Below are positions 6,962 to 15,940 of a DNA stretch of 64,000 nucleotides, one piece after another. Positions within the stretch are counted from its first letter, which is position 1; every line of letters starts with the position of its first letter. The translations under genes were made by a program, and so were the position numbers. The notes beneath the pieces are model-generated. The model was not told where the DNA came from. It searched no databases and saw only the letters and a program-made list of their open reading frames with translations. The stretch is taken from NCBI RefSeq assembly GCF_003149185.1, contig NZ_QGDO01000011.1:1-64000 (forward strand), read 5' to 3'. This stretch comes from Sediminitomix flava (lineage in GTDB: Bacteria; Bacteroidota; Bacteroidia; Cytophagales; Flammeovirgaceae).

Positions 6962-8203
6962 TTACGCTAACCATTCGAAAAATAGATAAGAAATTAGAAT
7001 GGCAGCGATTACCCCCACAAAATCAGCCCATAAGCCACAAGTTACTGCATATCTTGTTTTCTTAATTCCTACAGATCCAAAGTAAACCGCAATGATGTAC
7101 ATTGTTGTATCTGTAGCGCCTTGCATTGTAGATGCTAAACGTCCTTGGAAAGAATCTGCACCATAAGACTCCATGATATCTACCATCAATCCTCTTGCTC
7201 CAGAACCACTTAATGGTTTCATCATAGCCACAGGTATTGTATCTACAAATTTAGGATCGAAACCAATAAACTCTACAGCTCTTTTTACCGCATCCATGAT
7301 TAAGTCCATTGAACCAGATGCTCTAAAAATTCCGATAGCTACCAAAATTGCGACTAAGTAAGGGATGATAGTGATTGCGATATCGAAAGCACCTTTTGCT
7401 CCTTCCACAAACGCTTCGTAGACATTGACATTTCTATAAAAAGCCAAGCCCACAAAAGCTGTTATAATAGAGAAGAGAATTACACTACTCAAAGTCTGAG
7501 ATACTACTTTTACTTGCTCTGGCGACATCTGTGAAAATGCGATAATGGTAAAAGCAATCAGAGCGACCAAACCACCCAAATAGGCAAGAATTACTGGTTG
7601 GAATAAATTAATTCGTTGGTAGATCGCTACTATGGTAAGTCCTGCTATTGTTGAAAATGCGGTTGCTAAAAGAATAGGGATAAATACATCTGCTGGATTT
7701 TCAGCTCCCATCTGTGCTCTGTATACCATAACAGAAATTGGGATCAGCGTAAGACCAGATGTATTTAAGGTCAAGAACATAATCATTGGGTCAGAAGCTG
7801 TATCTTTTTTGTCGTTCAGCTCTTGCATCTGCTTCATTGCTTTCAAGCCTAAAGGAGTTGCGGCATTGTCTAGCCCCAACATATTGGCTGCAAAGTTCAT
7901 CACCATAGATGACATGGCTGGATGCCCTTGTGGAATAGCTGGGAAAATTCTTCTGAAAAATGGATCGACAAGTTTTGCCAAAATATTTACAGCACCACCT
8001 TTCTCTCCTACATTCATAATACCTAGCCAAAAAGCTAAAGTACCCGTAAGACCTATAGAAAGGTCAAAAGCTGTTTTTGACATATCGAATGTCATGTCAA
8101 TAATATTCCCAAACACCTCCGTATCTCCCCAAAAAACCAACTTGATGGTTGCTACAGCAAATGCTATCAGAATAAATGCAACCCAGATATAATTCAAGAC
8201 CAT
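6962..8203 (-). CDS. Fused SpmA/SpmB-like nucleoside-recognition (Gate) membrane protein
   Basis: This 413-residue integral membrane protein has about ten hydrophobic segments. Its N-terminal half matches SpmA (NAATPLGLKAMKQMQELN), and its C-terminal half matches SpmB (PLSGSGARGLMVDIM, MQGATDTTMYIIAVYFGSVG). In Firmicutes these are separate spore-maturation proteins; in Bacteroidota they are normally one fused chain in organisms that do not sporulate. Both halves carry the Gate (nucleoside recognition) fold, so transport of a small solute is likely, but none is proven. It lies downstream of the OmpH-like gene on the opposite side of a terminator and stands alone. Confidence 0.88.
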   Translation of the reverse strand: MVLNYIWVAFILIAFAVATIKLVFWGDTEVFGNIIDMTFDMSKTAFDLSIGLTGTLAFWLGIMNVGEKGGAVNILAKLVDPFFRRIFPAIPQGHPAMSSMVMNFAANMLGLDNAATPLGLKAMKQMQELNDKKDTASDPMIMFLTLNTSGLTLIPISVMVYRAQMGAENPADVFIPILLATAFSTIAGLTIVAIYQRINLFQPVILAYLGGLVALIAFTIIAFSQMSPEQVKVVSQTLSSVILFSIITAFVGLAFYRNVNVYEAFVEGAKGAFDIAITIIPYLVAILVAIGIFRASGSMDLIMDAVKRAVEFIGFDPKFVDTIPVAMMKPLSGSGARGLMVDIMESYGADSFQGRLASTMQGATDTTMYIIAVYFGSVGIKKTRYAVTCGLWADFVGVIAAILISYLFFEWLA

Positions 8204-8252
8204 GAAATGAGTGTTGTTAAAAAATGAACGTATTTAGTTTTAGGTCAAAAAA

Positions 8253-8293
8253 AAACTTGTTCCCTACTACGGCTAGTTGTAGAGAACAAGTTT
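8253..8293 (-). terminator. Terminator after the OmpH-like gene
   Basis: The ten-base stem AAACTTGTTC / GAACAAGTTT (8253-8262 with 8284-8293) is followed on the minus strand by a run of eight T residues. Confidence 0.82.
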
Positions 8294-8324
8294 CTAAGTC
8301 GAAGAGTCTAAAAGTAATAGGTGA

Positions 8325-8933
8325 TTACTTCTTCTCTGCCTCTGCTTCTTCAGCAGCCTCAGTCTTTTGCTCTTCTTCGTAAGCTTTGTTCAAACCTTCA
8401 ATTACTGCTTCAGTGATATCTACAGTATTAGGCGTTGACCAAATAAGAGTAGCGTTAGCAGCATCTACACCAAGAACTACGCTAAAGTTTTGCGTTTTAC
8501 AGTACTCGTCGATATATGCTTTTACTCTTTTTCTAATTTCTTCTCTCATCTCAACTTCTTCAGTCGCTAGACCTTGTGCTTGAGATTGTTGAGCTACAGC
8601 CAATTCGTCTCTTTTCAACAACAGTTCTTGTTGTTTCTTTTGCATGTCATTATTAGACATTAAGCCTGCTTGTGCTTTCTTTTGAAAACGGTCAAACTCT
8701 TGTTGAAGCTTTTGAGCTCTTGTCTGTAGTTGTTTCTCCCCTTTGTCTACTTTTTTACGGAAGTCCGCGAAACGGTCTTCAGCATAAGCATAATATGTAG
8801 ATAAAGAATCGTTATTGATGATTGCGATCTTTTGTACATCCCCTTGAGCAGTTTGCACTGCACCTCCTTGTTGTTGACAAGCCGAAAACAGAGCCATCAA
8901 ACCAAGTACCGTAACTATTAAAAACTTCTTCAC
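8325..8933 (-). CDS. OmpH/Skp-like periplasmic chaperone, predicted lipoprotein
   Basis: The 202-residue protein carries a lipoprotein signal (FSAC, so Cys at about residue 19) and the Skp/OmpH fold: a short core strand (KIAIINNDSL), two long coiled-coil arms (about residues 48-150, rich in Lys, Gln and Glu), and a closing segment with FSVVLGVDAANATLIWS. Skp holds unfolded outer membrane proteins on their way to the BAM machinery. E. coli Skp is soluble, whereas a lipid anchor is predicted here. The C-terminal 20 residues are an Ala/Glu-rich acidic tail. It is monocistronic and not next to bamA, so it may be one of several OmpH paralogues. Confidence 0.87.
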   Translation of the reverse strand: MKKFLIVTVLGLMALFSACQQQGGAVQTAQGDVQKIAIINNDSLSTYYAYAEDRFADFRKKVDKGEKQLQTRAQKLQQEFDRFQKKAQAGLMSNNDMQKKQQELLLKRDELAVAQQSQAQGLATEEVEMREEIRKRVKAYIDEYCKTQNFSVVLGVDAANATLIWSTPNTVDITEAVIEGLNKAYEEEQKTEAAEEAEAEKK

Positions 8934-9079
8934 TTGTACCTATGATTTATAATTCCTGTCAGAATAGTTTACCTAAAAAAAACAACAAGGATTATTCTTC
9001 CCGTTGAATACATTACCGAAAAGTATGATTTTTTTCGCCCATTGTCCAAATTTAGAAACTTAAAAAAGGTGAAAAAAAG

Positions 9080-9111
9080 AATCGGACTTTTACAGATTTC
9101 AAAGCCCGATT
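9080..9111 (-). terminator. Terminator after crystallin-domain gene
   Basis: The 11-base arms AATCGGACTTT / AAAGCCCGATT (9080-9090 with 9101-9111) pair with one mismatch. A run of seven T residues follows on the minus strand. Confidence 0.72.
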
Positions 9112-9143
9112 AAGATTTATTAGAATATTTTTAAAAACTTACA

Positions 9144-9788
9144 TTACTCGACTCCTCTTATCTTATAATGTACTTTTCGGTAATACGGACGGAAATCTGT
9201 ACCCGTATTTATATACATACTACCGAGCTTTTGTTCACTTACTCCATTGAGCTTGATTTTCTCAGAGCGAAGTACTTTTTCATCACCCCATGATTCTACA
9301 ACAACATCAACCATTACTTCCGCTTCTATAGAACTCGGGTTTCTCAGATATACTTCCCCGCCATATATTCCTTTCTCTTCACTTAGAATAATCGTACTGA
9401 GTTGTGCTTTTGAAACACCTCTACTCTTGTAGATTTTCACCGAACTGATTTGGTCATCCCAATCAGGGTTAGCCTCTTCAGCACTCCAATTCCCTTGTAT
9501 CTCCAGTCTTTCTCCTTGATAATTCTCTAATTTATAAACCACCGCCGTCCAACCAGGTGGTACACTTATCGAACTGATTCTATTGTACCATGGGTTAATT
9601 CTTGGTACAGTCCAATCTTCAGAAAGTATTACATTTTTCCCTTTAAATTCATGGAATTCGTATAAAACGACCCCTACTTGTCCCTGTTTTGTTTCTTGCG
9701 CTTGAATGTTTACGGAAAAAAGACTGAATAAAGCAACGAGAAGTACCCTTATCAGAAAAGGATACTTATTTTTGGTAAAGCCCTTCAT
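9144..9788 (-). CDS. Secreted beta/gamma-crystallin-domain protein
   Basis: Starting at the ATG at 9788 gives 214 residues with a clean signal peptide (MKGFTKNK, then a Leu/Val core ending IQAQ); the frame also extends 35 codons upstream, but that extension would bury the signal. The mature N-terminal region contains two Greek-key motifs of the beta/gamma-crystallin type: VVLYEFHEFKGKNVIL ending NRISSISVP, and VVYKLENYQGERLEI ending DQISSVKIY. Bacterial members often bind Ca2+ between the paired motifs, and the WYNRISS and DDQISS segments are at the right place. The C-terminal third is an unassigned beta-rich segment. Its role may be structural or carbohydrate-binding, unproven. It is divergent from the BatA-like gene. 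Confidence 0.78.
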   Translation of the reverse strand: MKGFTKNKYPFLIRVLLVALFSLFSVNIQAQETKQGQVGVVLYEFHEFKGKNVILSEDWTVPRINPWYNRISSISVPPGWTAVVYKLENYQGERLEIQGNWSAEEANPDWDDQISSVKIYKSRGVSKAQLSTIILSEEKGIYGGEVYLRNPSSIEAEVMVDVVVESWGDEKVLRSEKIKLNGVSEQKLGSMYINTGTDFRPYYRKVHYKIRGVE

Positions 9789-9973
9789 ATCAACAGATTG
9801 TTTTTCAGTAACTGAATTGTATTTTTCAATGAAAGAACATTTGAAAAAATGAAATAATTTCGCTCTCAAAGGTTCGAACTTAGTTTGTTGCATGAAGAAT
9901 TGTTTTGTTGTCTTCCTTTATCGTTATTTAATATTGCAACTGCTGTCAGTGTAAATTAAAGCCAATAATAACT

Positions 9974-12010
9974 ATGAGTTTTCTGATCCCGTCTGCCTTA
10001 TATGCTTTAGCTTTGTTAGCTATCCCCATTATTATTCACCTTTTCAACTTCCAACGTGCCAAGAAGGTCTACTTTACCAATGTAGCTTTCCTAAAAGGGG
10101 TCAAACAAGTCACAAAGAATCGTAATCGATTGAAGCATATTCTGATTTTACTCAGTAGAATGGCATTTATGGCTTGTCTTATCATTGCTTTTGCAAGACC
10201 TATTTTACCTGTTGAAAATGGACAAGAAGTAAACTTAGGTAGAAATATCAGTGTATACCTTGATAACTCATTCTCCATGCAAAATGAACTGAGCAATCAG
10301 GCTGTCATGGATATTGGAAAGGATTATGTAGAACAGATCACTAATATCTTTTCTGACAAAGGCTTATACCAACTCATCGATAACTCATTTAGTGGAAACT
10401 CCTATTATTTTACAGAATCAACTCGATTAAAAGATAAGTTGGCGGAGTTAGACTATAGCAATATTAGTAGAGGTTTACAGCAAGTCTACGACAAGCAAAG
10501 CAATGTACTAAGAAGCTATGCTGAGGCTCCTTCAAATCAAATTTTCTGGATTTCAGATTTTCAAAAATCATCTGTAGGCGACCTTTCTGCACTAAAAACA
10601 GACACTTTAAATAAATTTTATATTATTCCTCTTTCTCCAGATCCTGCTCCTAACTTATTTGTAGATTCTGTTTGGTTGGAAAGTCCATTCATCAAAGCAA
10701 GAGAAAATAATATTCTTCATGCTAAAGTTGTAAATAGCGGTACTGATGATATTGTTGATCGACAAATCAAGCTCTTTGTTGGTGACGTTCAGGTATCGAG
10801 CTCCAATGTGAGTATTGAAGCAGGCAGTGATCAAACCATAGAAATGACCTTTGCTGTAAATCAGAAAGGGCAACATGCCTGTAGACTTAGTATTGAAGAT
10901 TATCCGATTACTTTTGACAACGACTATTTCTTTGTGGTGAAAGTTGCTCCTCAGATCAATATTGTAGCCGTTACAGAAACGGATCAAGGCTATTTGAAAG
11001 GCGTTTATGGTAATGAAGATTTCTTCAACCTAACCGTTTATACAACTAAAAATGTAAACTACAACGCACTTTCAGAAGCTGACTTAATTATACTCTCTAA
11101 TCTACCTAACATTAATTCTACACTCTCAAAAGAAATTAGCAAAGCTTTTCAGAAAGGTAAAAACATTGTGGTCTTCCCTTCTGAAAAAGCAGATTTCAAA
11201 TCTTATTCGGCTAGTCTTGGAATGAATTTCAAAGCTGTAAATCAAGGTGGAGAACCCGCTCAAATCGGTATTCAGCCTCCTTCAGAAGAAATTCCATTTT
11301 TCAAGGATGTATTTGAAGATGTATCTCCTCGTATGAATATGCCTCAAGCAGCGCCTGTTTGTTATTGGAATTTGAGAGGAAACAACCTTTTAAAACTTAG
11401 AAATGACCGTCCATTTTTTAGTGAAGTTCCTGTCGGAGAAGGCAAGTTATTCCTATTTGCTTCACCACTAAATAATGATTTTACAAACTTCCATCAGCAT
11501 GCGCTATTTGTGCCTGTAATGTATAATATGGCCATTGGCAGTAAAACCAAAGCCGTAAAACTAGCTTACTCTTTTGATGGTACACTTGCCAAAGTAGATG
11601 TTAAAGACCTAAAGCCAAACGATGTCGTTAAACTAACACATGGGGAAACAGAGCTTATTCCCGCTCAAAAGATATTTGCAAATTCTTTAACGATAGATAT
11701 TCCTAAAGGAAAATTACCTGCAGGAATTTATGAAGTAAAATCAGCCGAAACAGACCTAACTTACAATCTAGTCGCGTTCAATTACCCTAGAGAAGAATCT
11801 TTGCTTGACTATTACACGACTAGCGAACTACAGAAGATTTTTGAATCAAAACCGAATGTACAAGTCTTTTCAGACCTCCAACAAGAAAGTTTTACTCGTA
11901 CATTTAGTGAGAAAAATAAAGCTCAGCCTTTATGGAGGTACTTCCTTATCGCTAGTATTCTTTTCTTGATTATTGAAGTTCTGATTATTCGCTTCTGGAA
12001 AACGACATAA
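9974..12010 (+). CDS. BatA-type (aerotolerance regulator N-terminal) membrane protein
   Basis: The 678-residue protein opens with the BatA N-terminal domain: SALYALALLAIPIIIHLFNF, the conserved FTNVAFLK segment, and a second helix at about residues 55-75. The large periplasmic part includes a VWA-like region beginning ISVYLDNSFSMQNE, whose DNSFSM is a degenerate metal-ion-dependent adhesion motif (DxSxS), and a later GATase-like beta region. A C-terminal helix (about 655-673) returns to the membrane. Such proteins accompany MoxR/BatB operons in Bacteroidota and are linked to envelope stress, but no MoxR ATPase is nearby. It ends in a strong terminator. The domain call is good, the function open. 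Confidence 0.85.
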   Translation: MSFLIPSALYALALLAIPIIIHLFNFQRAKKVYFTNVAFLKGVKQVTKNRNRLKHILILLSRMAFMACLIIAFARPILPVENGQEVNLGRNISVYLDNSFSMQNELSNQAVMDIGKDYVEQITNIFSDKGLYQLIDNSFSGNSYYFTESTRLKDKLAELDYSNISRGLQQVYDKQSNVLRSYAEAPSNQIFWISDFQKSSVGDLSALKTDTLNKFYIIPLSPDPAPNLFVDSVWLESPFIKARENNILHAKVVNSGTDDIVDRQIKLFVGDVQVSSSNVSIEAGSDQTIEMTFAVNQKGQHACRLSIEDYPITFDNDYFFVVKVAPQINIVAVTETDQGYLKGVYGNEDFFNLTVYTTKNVNYNALSEADLIILSNLPNINSTLSKEISKAFQKGKNIVVFPSEKADFKSYSASLGMNFKAVNQGGEPAQIGIQPPSEEIPFFKDVFEDVSPRMNMPQAAPVCYWNLRGNNLLKLRNDRPFFSEVPVGEGKLFLFASPLNNDFTNFHQHALFVPVMYNMAIGSKTKAVKLAYSFDGTLAKVDVKDLKPNDVVKLTHGETELIPAQKIFANSLTIDIPKGKLPAGIYEVKSAETDLTYNLVAFNYPREESLLDYYTTSELQKIFESKPNVQVFSDLQQESFTRTFSEKNKAQPLWRYFLIASILFLIIEVLIIRFWKTT

Positions 12011-12035
12011 AACATTCAAACGAAGGAAAGAACAA

Positions 12036-12070
12036 AACCCTGTATAATACACTTAAAATTATACAGGGTT
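12036..12070 (+). terminator. Terminator after BatA-like gene
   Basis: The perfect 13-bp stem AACCCTGTATAAT / ATTATACAGGGTT (12036-12048 with 12058-12070) is followed by TCTTTTT on the plus strand. Confidence 0.88.
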
Positions 12071-12165
12071 TCTTTTTAAGAATTGATAATTCAATTGAGC
12101 CAGTTATCCTCTGATTTTTTGGCTAACTTTAGTCCGAAATTAAAACTATTAATTCGTAATAAACT

Positions 12166-13215
12166 ATGGCAAGACAGACTCATTCAAAAGAAGAACTTCG
12201 TAAAAGGAATCTGATCTATTCCTTCATTCTTTTCGGTCTAATAGGCGCTGTTTGGTTATATAGAAACGTCATTTCTCCAGAAAAACCGACGCATTTTTAT
12301 GTAAAAGGCATCACTATGGGAGTTGTTCCTTATAATGTCAAATACATCGATGAAGAAAGTCGTGATTTTAGAGAGCCAATTGACGACCTACTTGTTGCTT
12401 TCAATCAATCTCTTTCGACGTACATTCCAGATTCAGAAATTTCGACTTTTAATAAAAGCAATGAATTCAACTTTACATCAAACTTCTTCTACCCTGTATT
12501 GGTAAGAGGAGAAGAAATCTATAAAGAAACTAAAGGAGCGTTTGACCCTACGATACAACCGCTGGTGAATAGATGGGGATTTGGACCTGAGGAGGAAGAT
12601 AAAATTCCGACACAAGCTGAGGTAGACTCGTTAAAAGAGTTAGTAAATTATTCGAAAATACACTTCGATAAAAAAGGGGTTAAAAAAGACGATCCAAGAA
12701 TGCAACTTGACTTCAGTGCTATTGCAAAAGGATATGCCGTTGATCTTGTGGCTGATCTTCTCAGAGAAGAAGGTATCAACAACTTTATGGTTGAAATCGG
12801 AGGTGAATTAGTTTGCGGAGGAATAAATGAAAAAGGTAAACCTTGGCTTATCGGGATTGATAATCCTGAAGCAAAAGGGGCGCAAGATGGAATTGCTTAT
12901 GTTCGTATCTCTGATAAAGCATTAGCTACTTCAGGGAATTACCGTAACTTCTATGAGAAAGACGGGAAAAAGTATTGGCATACCATTGATCCTCGTACAG
13001 GCTATCCTGCAAAAAGTAATATGATTTCAGCTTCCGTAATCACAAATGATTGTATGTCTGCAGATAGTTATGCTACAGCTTTTATGGTGATGGGCTTCGA
13101 AGAGGCTAAAGCTCTCGTCGAAAAAAATAAAGACTTGGAAGCTATCCTGATCTATGATAACAATGGCGAACTTGGTGTTTATACAAGTAACGGAGCTAAA
13201 GCTATGATGAAATAG
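12166..13215 (+). CDS. apbE: FAD:protein FMN transferase (ApbE)
   Basis: ApbE attaches FMN covalently to Thr/Ser of flavoproteins such as NqrB/NqrC and RnfG, using FAD and Mg2+. The 349-residue protein has an N-terminal membrane anchor (about residues 17-36) and the family motifs FDPTIQPLVNRWGFGP, DFSAIAKGYAVDLV, MVEIGGELV, ATSGNYRNF, HTIDPRTGYPA and the Mg2+-site segment SADSYATAFMVMG. The anchor puts the catalytic domain in the periplasm. No Nqr or Rnf genes are visible in the window, so the target lies elsewhere. It is monocistronic and ends at a bidirectional terminator. Confidence 0.95.
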   Translation: MARQTHSKEELRKRNLIYSFILFGLIGAVWLYRNVISPEKPTHFYVKGITMGVVPYNVKYIDEESRDFREPIDDLLVAFNQSLSTYIPDSEISTFNKSNEFNFTSNFFYPVLVRGEEIYKETKGAFDPTIQPLVNRWGFGPEEEDKIPTQAEVDSLKELVNYSKIHFDKKGVKKDDPRMQLDFSAIAKGYAVDLVADLLREEGINNFMVEIGGELVCGGINEKGKPWLIGIDNPEAKGAQDGIAYVRISDKALATSGNYRNFYEKDGKKYWHTIDPRTGYPAKSNMISASVITNDCMSADSYATAFMVMGFEEAKALVEKNKDLEAILIYDNNGELGVYTSNGAKAMMK

Positions 13216-13237
13216 ATCTTCTCTCAATTTTCAAAAA

Positions 13238-13277
13238 AACAAAAAGAGGTATTCTGAAAAGGATACCTCTTTTTGTT
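13238..13277. terminator. Bidirectional terminator between apbE and small secreted protein
   Basis: A perfect 15-bp stem, AACAAAAAGAGGTAT with ATACCTCTTTTTGTT (13238-13252 with 13263-13277), is flanked by A and T runs that serve both convergent genes. Confidence 0.9.
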
Positions 13278-13294
13278 TTTCTATGCTTTTTAGC

Positions 13295-13729
13295 CTAGGC
13301 TTTTTTTCTTCTTTTCATCTGCTTCAGAACAGTTTTTCTTTCCTTATTCAACTTCTGAATTTTTTGTTGCACACTTGCAAAATCATTCTTCCCTTCATCA
13401 ATTCGCAACAAAAGTGCCTTCTCATAATACTCGAAAGCCATATCATACAATCCGTTCAGAGCAAGGTAATCACCTTTTAGCTCCATATTGAGTGCAGTTT
13501 CTTTGATTGCAATTGAATTCTCTAGCCACACATAAGCCTCATTCATGTTTGTTTTCCACTCAATACAAATTCGAGCAGCTTCAGCAGGGGTTCTCCAGTC
13601 ACTTACTTTAGCGGCTGCGACCTCTTTTCTAAGAGTTTTCACCCAATCCTTTTCGGTTTTTTCGGCAAAAGCTGAAAGTGAAACAAACATCAACAATACG
13701 GATACGCAAGTAGCAATGAACTTTTTCAT
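13295..13729 (-). CDS. Small secreted protein, TPR-like, unknown function
   Basis: From the ATG at 13729 the protein has 144 residues with a signal peptide (MKKFIATC, hydrophobic core, ending SAFA). A GTG ten codons earlier would bury that signal. The mature part is helical; ALNGLYDMAFEYYEKALLLR resembles one tetratricopeptide unit. The last 25 residues are strongly basic (KLNKERKTVLKQMKRRKK). I recognise no family. A periplasmic scaffold or binding role is possible. It stands alone between the apbE terminator and a 390-nt spacer. Confidence 0.7.
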   Translation of the reverse strand: MKKFIATCVSVLLMFVSLSAFAEKTEKDWVKTLRKEVAAAKVSDWRTPAEAARICIEWKTNMNEAYVWLENSIAIKETALNMELKGDYLALNGLYDMAFEYYEKALLLRIDEGKNDFASVQQKIQKLNKERKTVLKQMKRRKKA

Positions 13730-14121
13730 AATAGTGATTAAATAAGATAATTTTGACACTGACGATTATAATTTGACTTTATAGCCTTCTGACACTGAAT
13801 ACTTTAATAATTATTGGCTATGTGATTAACTAAGATTCCAAACTTGTGCCACAAAATTATAAACCACTGATTTTCAATATATAAAATCAAATTATCATCA
13901 AAATTTGTCTCACTTTAGTATCCGTAAATGTGACATAGCTGTACATTTCCGAACAAAAGAATTAGCATTGCCCTAAATGTTCTTCAGACTTATCTGTAAA
14001 AGGATTCCTATTGTGACTCAAAAAATTTAAATTTGCGTTTTCTTATTGTAAAAAGTTTAGGCTAAGCTTCTGATTTAAAGCAAAGAAAGACTTAATTAGG
14101 AGTTTCTAAAAAGATAATAAA
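13730..14121. other. Intergenic region upstream of pabB
   Basis: This AT-rich spacer lies between two divergent genes. TAAATTTG at 14028-14035 matches the Bacteroidota -7 box and lies 87 nt before the pabB start, but no good -33 TTG stands at 19-21 nt. I see no other structure, RNA gene or open frame of note. Confidence 0.35.
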
Positions 14122-15429
14122 ATGGGTGTTGTAGGTGTAAGAAGTGATCTTGGAAAGTGGCTTTCATTTGAAATATCTAATATGGATATGTTCAAAAAGA
14201 AAGCACTACAGTGGGCGATGTCTTTTGACGTCTTCTCTTTCCTTGAACACAACAATATTTCATACCCTAATCAACCTTTTGAAAACCTCCTTGCTGTAGG
14301 CGTAAAAAGTACTTGTTCTTTTGAGCAAGGTGATACTTTTGAGACACTTCAAAAATTCCACAATCTTCAAAAATCTTGGTTATTCGGTTTCTTCACCTAT
14401 GATCTTAAAAATGAGGTTGAAGATTTAGAAAGTCATAACCCCGATAGTGTTGACATGCCTAAAGCTCATTTCTTTCAACCAAAGCATTTGTTTAGGTTCT
14501 CAGATACACATGTTGACCTTCTCACAGATGAAAATCATGAAGAGATTATTTCTCAAATTGAAAAACTAAACTTTGAGGAAAAAAATACGGCTTTTCAGAT
14601 TCCTGTTACTCAAAAAATAAATAGAGATCGATACCTAGAAAAAGTAAGGAAAGTTCAACAGCATATCGTTGAAGGCGATGTTTATGAACTTAACTTTTGC
14701 ATGGAGTTTTTTGCTGAAGAGGTAAATGAAGATCCTTTAGATTTCTTCCTTCAATTGAACGCTCTTTCCCCAATGCCTTTCGCATCTTTTTTAAGAGTTC
14801 ATGATAAATTTTTGATTTCAGCTTCTCCAGAAAGGTTTTTACGTAAAATCGGACAGAAGCTGATCACACAACCTATCAAAGGGACTATCCGACGAGGAAA
14901 AGACGCTGAAGAGGATAAATTGCTTCGTTATCAGCTTCGTAATGATGAAAAAGAAATTGCGGAGAATATGATGATCGTTGACCTTGTTAGAAACGACCTT
15001 GCTCGTTCTTCTCATTTCGGGACAGTAAAAGTGGCTGAACTTTTCGGGATTTATGCTTTCCGTCAAGTCCATCAAATGATTACAACTGTAGAATCTCAAT
15101 TACGAGAAGAATATGGTTTTGCAACAGCCATAAAAAATGCATTCCCAATGGGAAGTATGACAGGCGCTCCCAAAGTTATGAGCATGGAGCTAATCGAGAA
15201 ATACGAAGAAAGCAAAAGAGGTTTGTATTCGGGATCGGTCGGTTACATCACTCCAGAAGGAGATTTCGACTTTAATGTAGTCATCCGAAGTCTACAGTAT
15301 AACACATCCAATAAATATCTTTCTTTCCAAGTTGGTGGTGCCATCACAATTGATGCTGTTCCCGAAAAAGAATATGAGGAATGTTTATTAAAGGCTAAGG
15401 CTATTATGAATTTATTGAATCAGAAGTAA
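14122..15429 (+). CDS. pabB: Aminodeoxychorismate synthase component I (PabB-like)
   Basis: The 435-residue enzyme belongs to the chorismate-binding family. It converts chorismate and ammonia to 4-amino-4-deoxychorismate for folate synthesis. Motifs in order: PFASFLRVHDKFLISASPERFL, QPIKGTIRRG, MIVDLVRNDL, FPMGSMTGAPK and YSGSVGYITPEGDFDFNV, all part of the chorismate and Mg2+ site. The glutaminase partner (PabA) and lyase (PabC) are not adjacent. Anthranilate synthase component I and isochorismate synthase are relatives, but the PIKGT Lys pattern and length favour PabB. The first ten or so residues are an extension on the usual start, and ATGs at codons 21 and 23 are alternatives. Confidence 0.88.
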   Translation: MGVVGVRSDLGKWLSFEISNMDMFKKKALQWAMSFDVFSFLEHNNISYPNQPFENLLAVGVKSTCSFEQGDTFETLQKFHNLQKSWLFGFFTYDLKNEVEDLESHNPDSVDMPKAHFFQPKHLFRFSDTHVDLLTDENHEEIISQIEKLNFEEKNTAFQIPVTQKINRDRYLEKVRKVQQHIVEGDVYELNFCMEFFAEEVNEDPLDFFLQLNALSPMPFASFLRVHDKFLISASPERFLRKIGQKLITQPIKGTIRRGKDAEEDKLLRYQLRNDEKEIAENMMIVDLVRNDLARSSHFGTVKVAELFGIYAFRQVHQMITTVESQLREEYGFATAIKNAFPMGSMTGAPKVMSMELIEKYEESKRGLYSGSVGYITPEGDFDFNVVIRSLQYNTSNKYLSFQVGGAITIDAVPEKEYEECLLKAKAIMNLLNQK

Positions 15430-15464
15430 AGCAGCCCTCCAAAAGTTCACACTAAACGCTACTT

Positions 15465-15929
15465 TTAGTTGATATCGACAGGTATTATCATTTGTGATAT
15501 TTTCTTTTCGCCTGTACTTGAGATAAAAGGACTAAACTCTACATTAACTTCTTTAATTGCTTCTATCACTCGATAATCAATCAAAGAATCAATTCCTTTG
15601 ATAACCTGATAATTTGATACGATTCCTAAAGTATCAATTTGCAAACCTATATAAACTTTCCCTTCATAATCTGTCCTTCCATAGGGGTATCTAAAAACTT
15701 TCTTTACCATTTCAACATAAGCTTGCAATCCAATTTTAGGCTCATTGTAGGGCTTTGTCAAATCTAAAGGAAGTTCTATTTTTTCAATTGGGTACGAACA
15801 ATCAGTTGTAACAACATTAGGTAAAACCACTACACCCTCCTTTATTGAAAGCTGATCATCTTCTTTACAACTCAATAATGCCAGTTGCAATAAGGAAAGT
15901 ACAATAAACTCTTTTCTAATATTCATCAC
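15465..15929 (-). CDS. Lipoprotein with TonB_C-like domain
   Basis: The 154-residue protein has a lipoprotein signal with lipobox LLSC (Cys at about residue 21). The C-terminal half resembles a TonB_C fold: VFRYPYGRTDYEGKVYIGLQID, then LGIVSNYQVIKGIDS and VIEAIKEVNVEFSPF, the same order of motifs as in the secreted protein at 2.8 kb. It starts only 11 nt after the stop of the BCCT transporter on the same strand, so the two are probably co-transcribed. How a membrane-tethered TonB_C fragment would serve a betaine-type carrier is unknown. The pairing may be accidental. Confidence 0.75.
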   Translation of the reverse strand: MMNIRKEFIVLSLLQLALLSCKEDDQLSIKEGVVVLPNVVTTDCSYPIEKIELPLDLTKPYNEPKIGLQAYVEMVKKVFRYPYGRTDYEGKVYIGLQIDTLGIVSNYQVIKGIDSLIDYRVIEAIKEVNVEFSPFISSTGEKKISQMIIPVDIN

Positions 15930-15940
15930 AAAAAAATCAT

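Noticed and set aside
7632-8192. 186-codon open frame antisense to the SpmAB-like gene
   Set aside because: It lies wholly inside a gene with clear family motifs, has Ser/Ile-rich shadow composition, and no promoter or function of its own.
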